Shown: piece by piece, positions 1 to 9,700 of the stretch
How positions within the stretch are numbered: the stretch's first letter is position 1
Layout of the letters: the number at the start of each line of letters is the position of its first letter
NCBI GenBank assembly: GCA_030374765.1
Contig: JARGXX010000003.1
Location: forward strand, 1-64,000
Direction: 5' to 3'
Origin: Agarophyton chilense
Lineage: Eukaryota > Rhodophyta > Florideophyceae > Gracilariales > Gracilariaceae
DNA length: 64,000 bases
Notes under the pieces: model-generated
What the model saw: only the letters and a program-made list of their open reading frames with translations
What the model was told of the DNA's origin: nothing
Databases searched by the model: none
Program-made: the position numbers and the translations under genes

Positions 1-93
1 CGCATATGCGCTTTTCCAGGGGCACCCTCCAAAACAGCCCATGCTCCCCTGCACTTTTGTTTTTCAGTGACAGCACAGGGTCAACAGCCAACA
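1..93 (-). repeat. Copia-B LTR, terminal fragment (inverted)
   Basis: The sequence matches the last 93 bp of the inverted LTR at 13889-14575, including the CGCATATGCG palindrome and the terminal CAACAGCCAACA. Read on the minus strand it is the LTR start (TGTTGGCTGTTG). It stops exactly at the LTR terminus and is followed by Copia-A gag sequence (TATGG...), so it is probably the right edge of a Copia-B element or solo LTR inserted into Copia-A gag. The rest lies left of the window. Confidence 0.85.
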
Positions 94-3000
94 TATGGCG
101 CCATCGCCTTCGTGCTGCATGCCGTGTTAAAGGTGTGTGGAACGTTGTGGAATCCGATTCTGCGTATTCAGCAACTACTGAAGCAACATCGGATACCGCT
201 ATTGATAGCGCTCGAGTTGTCGCCAAGCGCGAGAAGGCATGTGGAATCATAATATGCGCCTTGGGTGATGCGCCACTTCGTGTGGTCATGGATGTCGACG
301 ACGACCCGGCGCGCATGCTCGCATTACTTGATGCACGGTATGCGTCCAATCGTACTGTATCCAGAATTGCTGTGCAGACTCAACTATTCCGTATGGGATA
401 CAATGGTCAGAATATGTCAGGCTATGTGGACCAGTACACGGCGTTATTTGCTCAGTTAGAGCGCATGGGGAAGGATGCGGCAGTACCGGAGTCGCACAAA
501 GCTCCCATGTTACTTGCTTCTATTGATCCCAATTGCACACTGGAGTCTACTGCTGCAGCTCTTCGAACCAAGGATATCGCTGAGCTTACATGGGACTACG
601 TGGCCACGACCCTCATAGATGAATACAACGCGAAACAGGTGTCTGCAAGGCCGTCTGGACGTAGTTCACGTCGCAAGAAGAAGGGCAGGAAAAAATCTGG
701 TCGACATTCTGAATCGACTAATCGTACCCGCAGTAGTGCAAACAACGAAGATGAGGAGTCTGATGGTCACTCCGACATTGAGTCTACTGCTCGTGCACTT
801 GCTGCCGCCTTGAGATCGTCATCATTTGATCGTTCTGGATCGAGCAATGGACATCATTGCGACTTCTGTGATCGCGATGGACACACACAAGATCGTTGCT
901 TTATGAATCCGGACAACCCGGACAACCACTTGCCGCAGAGTATCCTCGATAAACTGTCGCCACAACCCAAGCGAATGGGTGGCAGTAGTGGTAGAAGCGC
1001 CTCGAGCAAGTCTTCTGGAAAGTCTGGCAAAATCGAAATTGCTGGTGCAACTGTGGAAAGGACCACTATAGTTCCGCCGAATGACCTGAGTACCTACGCA
1101 GACAGCGGTGCGACAGTACATTGCTTCCATTCTGTTTGTGCGTTCGTGCCCGGTTCACTTGAACCTTGCGACGAAAGAACAGTGATGCTTGCCGATAACA
1201 CATCTGTTGTATCTAAACAACGCGGAGAGGTGATCATTCCTTTGGACAATGCGAACATACGTCTGAGTGATGCCCTACTGACCCCCGCTCTGGGATACAA
1301 CTTGGTTTCAACCGGGTGTTTGGCCGACAAAGGTATTGAGTCGCTCTTCGGTCGTCACAGTGTACGTTTGACGCTAGAGTCAAATGGTTTTGAGGTGGGC
1401 ATTGGTGATCGTGACAAGGTATCTCGCATGTACACACTGCCTCAACCTTTAGGGCATGCTGGTGTGGAACTTGCGCTTTCGACAAAGTCTACGGAGACTC
1501 AACTGTGGCACCGACGACTGGCTCACATCAACCAACGTGATCTGCAACATGTACACAAGTACGCAGATGGAGTGCCGCACTTGTGTGACATGGAGGAGGT
1601 ATGCCGAGCATGTCGACTTGGCAAGGCTCATAAGCTTCCGTTCCCAGGTCACTTTGAACATGCATCCGCGGTTGGTGACATTGTGCACTCGGATATTGTA
1701 GGTCCTCTGGAAAAGTCTTTTCCGGACAAGTTTCAATATGCATGTACATTCCTCGATGATCACTCACGGTATGTGTTCCTAGGTCTGGTGATCCATCGCA
1801 GTGCTCTTAGTGATGTGTTTGTGGGTATTGCGGCAAAGTTTAAGCAGCTTGGAGGAGTGCATATCAAAAGTTTGCACTCGGACGGTGCAGAAGAATATAT
1901 TGCCCTGCAAGAGAACTTGGCAGCAGAACATGGCCTCACTTCTTTCTCTGCTCCATACACCCCCGAACACAACGCTATAGCTGAGCGCATCAATCGTACC
2001 ATGGTGGAAGCTGCTCGATCGTTGCTGATCCAAGCCGATCTACCAGAATGTTTGTGGCCATATGCGCTGAAACATGTTATCTTTGTGCGTAATCGAGTGC
2101 AACATTCTACTGTTAACAACAGTCCCTACTTTCTGGTAACTGGAAATAAACCTTTGTTGAAGCACGTGCGTGTGTTTGGATGCACTGCATTCGTGCTAAG
2201 GACTCCGCGTGGACCCAAGTTCGAGTCTCGTGCACTTGAGGGAGTGTACTTGGAGACTCTTGAGCATGGTGTGTACAAGGTACTCGTCGTTGATAATGAC
2301 GGTACTCCGCGTATTATTGAGTCACGACATGTTACTTTTGATGAATCCAAGTTCCCTGGCGCATCATCTCTTGCCAACTACATGGATGATGAAAGTGCGT
2401 CAGATGCTGACTATAGCTCTGATATGGGATTATGTGATAGCATTGATGACGAATCGGATACCTTCTCCGTCGATAATGTTGAGGAGGAGGTGGTTCATGA
2501 CGGATCCTCGCACCTGATTCCAGCACTCAGGCAGTCGGAGTCAGACTCCGGCAGCAATGAAGACGATGCACAGGATTCCGAAAGTGATGACGAAAGTGCT
2601 GCTGATGACCTTGATACATCTGCCAACGCTGATACGGAACCACGCTACCCGCGGCGCACGCGCCGTCAACCTCTGAGGTGGTTCATGGCAGGGTCTGCTC
2701 ACTGTACATCGCAAGTCAAAGTCACTACTAGTGATGAGCCCTCACTCAAGGAGGCAATGTCGGCCAGTGCGGAGGAGCGTACCATGTGGCAAGCAGCCGT
2801 CGATGAAGAGTTTTCATCATTGGAGTCGAAGCAAACTTGGAAACCTGATGACTCTCCTGCTTCACAACCACTACCAACTCACGTCATACTGAAGGTAAAG
2901 CGCAATGCTGATGGGTCAGTTGAACATTTTAAGGCTCGTGTTGTAGCCGGTGGAAACCACCAAACATATGGTCAGGACTACATGGAGACTTATGCACCAG

Positions 3001-4310
3001 TTGTTTCGTTCTCTTTGGTTCGCATATTCTTGTATCTGACGTTATGCTTGCGCATGTATGTGGTACAGGTGGATGTGAAGACTGCGTTTCTCAATGGCGA
3101 ACTTGAGGAAGATGTGTGGATCATGTCACCTCGAGGTATACCTGGCGTGACTTCACGATGCTTCAAATTGCTCAAGGCTATCTATGGACTGAAGCAAGCA
3201 CACTTGGCATGGCACAACAAACTATGCGAGGATATGAAAAGCATATGTTTTGAAGAGTTACCGAGTGCACCTTGCGTGTTTCGCCGCCAAAACGAGAGCA
3301 ATGAGGATGCGTTCGTGCTAGTTTATGTGGATGACTTGCTAATATTCACAACTTCTGCCATGGAACGTGATGCGATTTTGGAGGAGCTTAAGTCGTTTTA
3401 CGAGCTGCGTGTGGCGGACGAAGTGAACTTGTACCTTGGCGTTGAATTCAAATGGACTTTAGATTCAGATGGTCGACCTGTGTCGCTGTATCTTGGTCAG
3501 TCACTGTACACGGAAAGCGTGTTGCGCCGTTTCGGGTTTCAGCGATCCAAGCCGGCATGCACCCCTATGGTAGAATCTTTTTTTACCGGGTGGACATCTG
3601 AGAAAGACAAATCCATCCAGGATACTCAGCTGTACCAGCAGATCATTGGATCGCTTTTGTATTTGGCACTGAGAACTCGGTTGGATATATTAGCACCCGT
3701 CCTAATCTTGGCTCGTTTTCAGAAATCGCCCACGGCCTACTGTCACAAGGCGGCAAAGCGGGTTCTTCGTTACCTTCGCGGTACAACTGGACATGGTGTG
3801 CACTATCACTCTGGCATGGTGAAACTGGAGGCGTACGTTGACTCTGACTACGCTGCGGACACGCGTGATCGCAAGTCAATGTCTGGTTTCTTAGTGAAGC
3901 TTGGCAAAGCGACATGTATGTGGGGCGCAAGAAAACAGGCTTCGGTGGCGTTGTCTACCGGCGAGGCCGAGTATTATGCTTTGACGCTTGCGTGTCAGGA
4001 GGTTATTTGGTTGAAGCGTGTGCTTAAGGAGATTGGATGGAAAGTGCAAGGTGCTGTGCCCATTCGTTCGGACAACCAGTGCGCCATTGACTGGGCAACT
4101 GGTGAACGCTGTCCGTCGGGTCGCGCTAAGCACATTGACGTTAAGTTGCACTTCGTTCGGGAACTAGTCAAGGATAGTCACATCAATGTGACGTACGTTC
4201 CAAGTGAAGACAATGATGCGGACTTCTTAACTAAACCACTTGGCCCAGGTCTTCACAACAATAACGTGGACCGTGTTGGACTTGGCCGAGCAGTCGAGGA
4301 GGAGTGTTGA
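6..4310 (+). CDS. Copia-A1 Gag-Pol polyprotein, N-terminus replaced by LTR sequence
   Basis: Single open frame of 1434 codons carrying Gag, protease, integrase, reverse transcriptase and RNase H in copia order. The first 29 codons (MRFS...) come from the inverted Copia-B LTR and join the Copia-A frame by chance; authentic Gag begins around residue 30 (IWRHRLRAACR). Visible motifs are a CCHC knuckle (CDFCDRDGHTQDRC), protease ADSGAT, integrase zinc arm (HRRLAH, CRAC) and catalytic D/D/E (HSDIVG, HSDGAEEY, AERIN), RT YVDDLLIF, and RNase H VDSDYA and GEAEYYAL. It differs from Copia-A2 at only a few residues, for example H for R in VEHFKARVV. The TGA stop lies in the first bases of the 3' LTR. 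It is probably untranslated as the element has lost its own promoter LTR and leader. Confidence 0.85.
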   Translation: MRFSRGTLQNSPCSPALLFFSDSTGSTANIWRHRLRAACRVKGVWNVVESDSAYSATTEATSDTAIDSARVVAKREKACGIIICALGDAPLRVVMDVDDDPARMLALLDARYASNRTVSRIAVQTQLFRMGYNGQNMSGYVDQYTALFAQLERMGKDAAVPESHKAPMLLASIDPNCTLESTAAALRTKDIAELTWDYVATTLIDEYNAKQVSARPSGRSSRRKKKGRKKSGRHSESTNRTRSSANNEDEESDGHSDIESTARALAAALRSSSFDRSGSSNGHHCDFCDRDGHTQDRCFMNPDNPDNHLPQSILDKLSPQPKRMGGSSGRSASSKSSGKSGKIEIAGATVERTTIVPPNDLSTYADSGATVHCFHSVCAFVPGSLEPCDERTVMLADNTSVVSKQRGEVIIPLDNANIRLSDALLTPALGYNLVSTGCLADKGIESLFGRHSVRLTLESNGFEVGIGDRDKVSRMYTLPQPLGHAGVELALSTKSTETQLWHRRLAHINQRDLQHVHKYADGVPHLCDMEEVCRACRLGKAHKLPFPGHFEHASAVGDIVHSDIVGPLEKSFPDKFQYACTFLDDHSRYVFLGLVIHRSALSDVFVGIAAKFKQLGGVHIKSLHSDGAEEYIALQENLAAEHGLTSFSAPYTPEHNAIAERINRTMVEAARSLLIQADLPECLWPYALKHVIFVRNRVQHSTVNNSPYFLVTGNKPLLKHVRVFGCTAFVLRTPRGPKFESRALEGVYLETLEHGVYKVLVVDNDGTPRIIESRHVTFDESKFPGASSLANYMDDESASDADYSSDMGLCDSIDDESDTFSVDNVEEEVVHDGSSHLIPALRQSESDSGSNEDDAQDSESDDESAADDLDTSANADTEPRYPRRTRRQPLRWFMAGSAHCTSQVKVTTSDEPSLKEAMSASAEERTMWQAAVDEEFSSLESKQTWKPDDSPASQPLPTHVILKVKRNADGSVEHFKARVVAGGNHQTYGQDYMETYAPVVSFSLVRIFLYLTLCLRMYVVQVDVKTAFLNGELEEDVWIMSPRGIPGVTSRCFKLLKAIYGLKQAHLAWHNKLCEDMKSICFEELPSAPCVFRRQNESNEDAFVLVYVDDLLIFTTSAMERDAILEELKSFYELRVADEVNLYLGVEFKWTLDSDGRPVSLYLGQSLYTESVLRRFGFQRSKPACTPMVESFFTGWTSEKDKSIQDTQLYQQIIGSLLYLALRTRLDILAPVLILARFQKSPTAYCHKAAKRVLRYLRGTTGHGVHYHSGMVKLEAYVDSDYAADTRDRKSMSGFLVKLGKATCMWGARKQASVALSTGEAEYYALTLACQEVIWLKRVLKEIGWKVQGAVPIRSDNQCAIDWATGERCPSGRAKHIDVKLHFVRELVKDSHINVTYVPSEDNDADFLTKPLGPGLHNNNVDRVGLGRAVEEEC

Positions 4311-4977
4311 GGTTTGGTCGACTGTGCCCCCAAGCCCTTTGGAGTGTTGGAAATAGTGGAAAACAAAAAGTGGATTTAAGCATGGGCACTTTTGGGCACC
4401 CTCCGCGGAAAAACGCATATGCGCCTCATCTCAATCTCAACGTGAAACGGCCATCTGATTGGCTACTGCAAATGCCCTCATGCAACGTGGTAAGGACAAG
4501 TGGTCTGGTTCTAATGGGGCGTGTTGGGGCTTCGGCCCAAGTGGAGCGATTTGATTGGACGAGAGCGCTGAATGAGCACGGGCTATGCAGGTGGAAAGAA
4601 TGGGCGAATGTGGGCTTGATACGGGGTTTGGCCGTAACAGCCGAATCTGGGCTGCGCGGGGTGGTTGGCACTGGCGCACCACTTTGGATGATTTTTTGAG
4701 TTTTTATTTGATATGCTTCATGTTTGAAATTGTTTTGGCGCGCAACTCCTCGTCGCACAGTGGCAAGGTGTGAGACGTGGGTGACCCGCCGACGGTCAGC
4801 ACCGGCGGCGGAAGTGCGTGCGAGGAAGATATAGTTTTCAATGACGGTCGCCAACGATCGAAGTAAATTGTCAAGGCTGACTACCTTCCATTGTTTCTCT
4901 TCTTTTATTTTTCTCTTCTTCTCGTCTTTTCCCCCTCATCTTCCTTTTCCTTTACCTAACCTGCGCTCACGTTGTGA
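94..4977 (+). mobile_element. Copia-A1, 5'-truncated Ty1/copia retrotransposon
   Basis: This is the internal region from early gag plus the 3' LTR (4305-4977). Its sequence is almost identical to Copia-A2 (5178-11732). The first 29 codons of gag and everything upstream are absent, cut at the terminus of a Copia-B LTR. After the 3' LTR the sequence runs directly into an inverted 198-bp piece of Copia-A pol, not into ordinary flanking DNA, so no target duplication is visible. Confidence 0.9.
4305..4977 (+). repeat. Copia-A1 3' LTR (673 bp)
   Basis: Starts TGTTGAGGTTTGG and ends CACGTTGTGA, the same bounds and length as the other two full Copia-A LTRs. It contains the CGCATATGCG palindrome, a GATTGGCTACTGCAAATG segment (reverse CCAAT plus octamer-like) shared with Copia-B LTRs, and a GGGC-TTCG-GCCC hairpin. 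It differs from the Copia-A2 LTRs at roughly ten positions. Confidence 0.93.
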
Positions 4978-4979
4978 CT

Positions 4980-5177
4980 CTTTACCTTCAGTATGACATG
5001 AGTTGGTAGTGGTTGTGAAGCAGGAGAGTCATCGGGTTTCCAAGTTTGCTTCGACTCCAATGATGAAAACTCTTCATCGACGGCTGCTTGCCACATGGTA
5101 CGCTCCTCCGCACTGGCCGACATTGCCTCCTTGAGTGAGGGCTCATCACTAGTAGTGACTTTGACTTGCGATGTACA
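4980..5177 (-). other. Inverted 198-bp fragment of Copia-A pol
   Basis: This is the reverse complement of the Copia-A segment at 2703-2900 (the region just upstream of RT), colinear over 198 bp. It sits between the 3' terminus of the Copia-A1 LTR and the 5' terminus of the Copia-A2 LTR, with a 2-base filler (CT) on its left. The arrangement resembles a retroviral autointegration or template-switch product. Confidence 0.9.
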
Positions 5178-5850
5178 TGTTGAGGTTTGGTCGACTGTGC
5201 CCCCAAGCCCTTTGGAGTGTTGGAAATAGTGGAAAACAAAAAGTGGATTTAAGCATGGGCACTTTTGGGCACCCTCCGCGGAAAAACGCATATGCGCCTC
5301 ATCTCAATCTCAACGTGAAACGGCCATCTGATTGGCTACTGCAAATGCCCTCATGCAACGTGGTATGGACAAGTGGTCTGGTTCTAATGGGGCGTGTTGG
5401 GGCTTCGGCCCAAGTGGAGCGATTTGATTGGACGAGAGCGCTGAATGAGCACGGGCTATGCAGTTGGAGAGAATGTGCGAATGTGGGCTGGATACGGGGT
5501 TTGGCCGTAACAGCCGAATCTGGGCTGCGCGGGGTGGTTGGCCCTGGCGCACCACTTTGGATGATTTTTTGAGTTTTTATTTGATATGCTTCATGTTTGA
5601 AATTGTTTTGGCGCGCAACTCCTCGTCGCACAGTGGCAAGGTGTGAGACGTGGGTGACCCGCCGACGGTCAGCACCGGCGGCGGAACTGCGTGCGAGGTA
5701 GATATAGTTTTCAATGACGGTCGCCAACGATCGAAGTAAATTGTGAAGGCTGACTACCTTCCTTTGTTTCTCTTCTTTTATTTTTCTCTTCTTCTCGTCT
5801 TTTCCCCCTCTTCTTCCTTTTCCTTTACCTAACCTGCGCTCACGTTGTGA
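5178..5850 (+). repeat. Copia-A2 5' LTR (673 bp)
   Basis: TGTTGAGG start and CACGTTGTGA end; the primer-binding site follows immediately. The palindrome CGCATATGCG lies at 5287-5296. It should hold the element's promoter, but no convincing TATA box was identified. Confidence 0.93.
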
Positions 5851-5870
5851 GGTTATGGGCCCAGAGCGTC
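5851..5870 (+). other. Primer-binding site, initiator-tRNA anticodon-arm type
   Basis: GGTTATGGGCCCAGAGCG directly follows the LTR. Its complement contains CUGGGCCCAUAACC, the anticodon stem-loop of eukaryotic initiator tRNA-Met, not the tRNA 3' end. Drosophila copia and yeast Ty5 prime from a half-tRNA in this way. The same 14-nt core is found in the Copia-C leader, which supports the reading. Confidence 0.8.
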
Positions 5871-6763
5871 GACTCTTCGCAGACGTCACGCTCTACTAAC
5901 ATTTATTTGGATTCAAGAAGATTCCCTACTGCGACAGGTGCGCGATCTACGACTAACGCTCATCTGGATTCAAGAAGTTATTTTGTTTTGCGACAGGCGT
6001 GTACCCTGCAGACTTCCTCCTTGGTGGCGAAAACATATCGCGTTTGTTAGTACCCCCTTGGCACGAGACCGGGAAGTCTGCCAAATCCTGCTCTCCGTCC
6101 GTAGAGTACGGAGGTCGATGAATTGGGCTTGGAAGTGTAGGAGCAACCGTACTACACCGCACGACCGCGCTACTTTCCCGCAAGAGGCTAGCTTGGGTCA
6201 ACTGGGGGAAGTGTATCTTGACGACACCCCTCCTTGGGACGCCTCGTAGGGACTAAAAGCGCCGGACTCTGAAGTGCGCAGAGTTCGGTAGGTAATCAAA
6301 GCGTACCTCACCTGGAGAGAGTAACCAGGGTCCAGGGGATCATCCTTTAGGGTAGCGGAGGTAGTTTCTCCCGCCAGTGCGCCCGCCTACCTCGAGCAAG
6401 TCTCGGTAGGTTCAATCAAGAAGTTTCAACCCGAAGTCGAGAAGTTTGTCTGTTCCGGGTACGCCTTCTGCCACTGCCCGTGAGTATACTCCAAGCGTGG
6501 GAGCACCCGAGCTCCGCTTGTGATCGCGTACGAGACGCGTCTCGGTGAGCGTTGCAGGCTACGTCAAAAGTCTCCGCTGTCGTCCTCGCTGTCGAACGTT
6601 TGAGTTGGGATACTCCGTTCGGGCAAGCTCGGCCACGAATTCATCACTGCTCGTGGCCCTTTTGTTAAACTTCCCAAGGCATTGAGTCCCTCACTCTGCT
6701 TCCCTCTACTAATTAATTTCGTTTGGTTCCGTTCTATCTGCTTCGTGGATAACAGACTGAAAT
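5871..6763 (+). other. Copia-A2 untranslated leader (about 0.9 kb)
   Basis: Long noncoding stretch between primer-binding site and gag. It includes an imperfect direct repeat of about 55 bp (GGATTCAAGAAG ... TGCGACAGG, near 5909 and 5964). A 103-codon frame (5938-6249) and smaller ones exist but have no recognisable product. The region probably carries packaging and dimerisation signals; none can be defined by eye. Confidence 0.7.
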
Positions 6764-9700
6764 ATGTCGGACACGGAAATGGAATCCGAAAGTACTACCG
6801 GGATGAAAATCCCTCGTTTTCATGGAAGGCGTGGTGATGATTATGCCCTATGGCGCCATCGCCTTCGTGCTGCATGCCGTGTTAAAGGTGTGTGGAACGT
6901 TGTGGAATCCGATTCTGGATATTCAGCAACTACTGAAGCAACATCGGATACCGCTATTGATAGCGCTCGAGTTGTCGCCAAGCGCGAGAAGGCATGTGGA
7001 ATCATAATATGCGCCTTGGGTGATGCGCCACTTCGTGTGGTCATGGATGTCGACGACGACCCGGCGCGCATGCTCGCATTACTTGATGCACGGTATGCGT
7101 CCAATCGTACTGTATCCAGAATTGCTGTGCAGACTCAACTATTCCGTATGGGATACAATGGTCAGAATATGTCAGGCTATGTGGACCAGTACACGGCGTT
7201 ATTTGCTCAGTTAGAGCGCATGGGGAAGGATGCGGCAGTACCGGAGTCGCACAAAGCTCCCATGTTACTTGCTTCTATTGATCCCAATTGCACACTGGAG
7301 TCTACTGCTGCAGCTCTTCGAACCAAGGATATCGCTGAGCTTACATGGGACTACGTGGCCACGACCCTCATAGATGAATACAACGCGAAACAGGTGTCTG
7401 CAAGGCCGTCTGGACGTAGTTCACGTCGCAAGAAGAAGGGCAGGAAAAAATCTGGTCGACATTCTGAATCGACTAATCGTACCCGCAGTAGTGCAAACAA
7501 CGAAGATGAGGAGTCTGATGGTCACTCCGACATTGAGTCTACTGCTCGTGCACTTGCTGCCGCCTTGAGATCGTCATCATTTGATCGTTCAGGATCGAGC
7601 AATGGACATCATTGCGACTTCTGTGATCGCGATGGACACACACAAGATCGTTGCTTTATGAATCCGGACAACCCGGACAACCACTTGCCGCAGAGTATCC
7701 TCGATAAACTGTCGCCACAACCCAAGCGAATGGGTGCCAGTAGTGGTAGAAGCGCCTCGAGCAAGTCTTCTGGAAAGTCTGGAAAAATCGAAATTGCTGG
7801 TGCAACTGTGGAAAGGACCACTATAGTTCCGCCGAATGACCTGAGTACCTACGCAGACAGCGGTGCGACAGTACATTGCTTCCATTCTGTTTGTGCGTTC
7901 GTGCCCGGTTCACTTGAACCTTGCGACGAAAGGACAGTGATGCTTGCCGATAACACATCTGTTGTATCTAAACAACGCGGAGAGGTGATCATTCCTTTGG
8001 ACAATGCGAACATACGTCTGAGTGATGCCCTACTGACCCCCGCTCTGGGATACAACTTGGTTTCAACCGGGTGTTTGGCCGACAAAGGTATTGAGTCGCT
8101 CTTCGGTCGTCATAGTGTACGTTTGACGCTAGAGTCAAATGGTTTTGAGGTGGGCATTGGTGATCGTGACAAGGTATCTCGCATGTACACACTGCCTCAA
8201 CCTTTAGGGCATGCTGGTGTGGAACTTGCGCTTTCGACTAAGTCTACGGAGACTCAACTGTGGCACCGACGACTGGCTCACATCAACCAACGTGATCTGC
8301 AACATGTACACAAGTACGCAGATGGAGTGCCGCACTTGTGTGACATGGAGGAGGTATGCCGAGCATGTCGACTTGGCAAAGCTCATAAGCTTCCGTTCCC
8401 AGGTCACTTTGAACATGCATCCGCGGTTGGTGACATTGTGCACTCGGATATTGTAGGTCCTCTGGAAAAGTCTTTTCCGGAAAAGTTTCAATATGCATGT
8501 ACATTCCTCGATGATCACTCACGGTATGTGTTCCTAGGTCTGGTGATCCATCGCAGTGCTCTTAGTGATGTGTTTGTGGGTATTGCGGCAAAGTTTAAGC
8601 AGCTTGGAGGAGTGCATATCAAAAGTTTGCACTCGGACGGTGCAGAAGAATATATTGCCCTGCAAGAGAACTTGGCAGCAGAACATGGCCTCACTTCTTT
8701 CTCTGCTCCATACACCCCCGAACACAACGCTATAGCTGAGCGCATCAATCGTACCATGGTGGAAGCTGCTCGATCGTTGCTGATCCAAGCCGATCTACCA
8801 GAATGTTTGTGGCCATATGCGCTGAAACATGTTATCTTTGTGCGTAATCGAGTGCAACATTCTACTGTTAACAACAGTCCCTACTTTCTGGTAACTGGAA
8901 ATAAACCTTTGTTGAAGCACGTGCGTGTGTTTGGATGCACTGCATTCGTGCTAAGGACTCCGCGTGGACCCAAGTTCGAGTCTCGTGCACTTGAGGGAGT
9001 GTACTTGGAGACTCTTGAGCATGGTGTGTACAAGGTACTCGTCGTTGATAATGACGGTACTCCGCGTATTATTGAGTCACGACATGTTACTTTTGATGAA
9101 TCCAAGTTCCCTGGCGCATCATCTCTTGCCAACTACATGGATGATGAAAGTGCGTCAGATGCTGACTATAGCTCTGATATGGGATTATGTGATAGCATTG
9201 ATGACGAATCGGATACCTTCTCCGTCGATAATGTTGAGGAGGAGGTGGTTCATGACGGATCCTCGCACCTGATTCCAGCACTCAGGCAGTCGGAGTCAGA
9301 CTCCGGCAGCAATGAAGACGATGCACAGGATTCCGAAAGTGATGACGAAAGTGCTGCTGATGACCTTGATACATCTGCCAACGCTGATACGGAACCACGC
9401 TACCCGCGGCGCACGCGCCGTCAACCTCTGAGGTGGTTCATGGCAGGGTCTGCTCACTGTACATCGCAAGTCAAAGTCACTACTAGTGATGAGCCCTCAC
9501 TCAAGGAGGCAATGTCGGCCAGTGCGGAGGAGCGTACCATGTGGCAAGCAGCCGTCGATGAAGAGTTTTCATCATTGGAGTCGAAGCAAACTTGGAAACC
9601 TGATGACTCTCCTGCTTCACAACCACTACCAACTCACGTCATACTGAAGGTAAAGCGCAATGCTGATGGGTCAGTTGAACGATTTAAGGCTCGTGTTGTA

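Noticed and set aside
4426-5889. Open frames of 131-196 codons in Copia-A LTRs on both strands
   Set aside because: They recur only because the LTR recurs, have no domain, and cross functional LTR features. They are treated as shadows.
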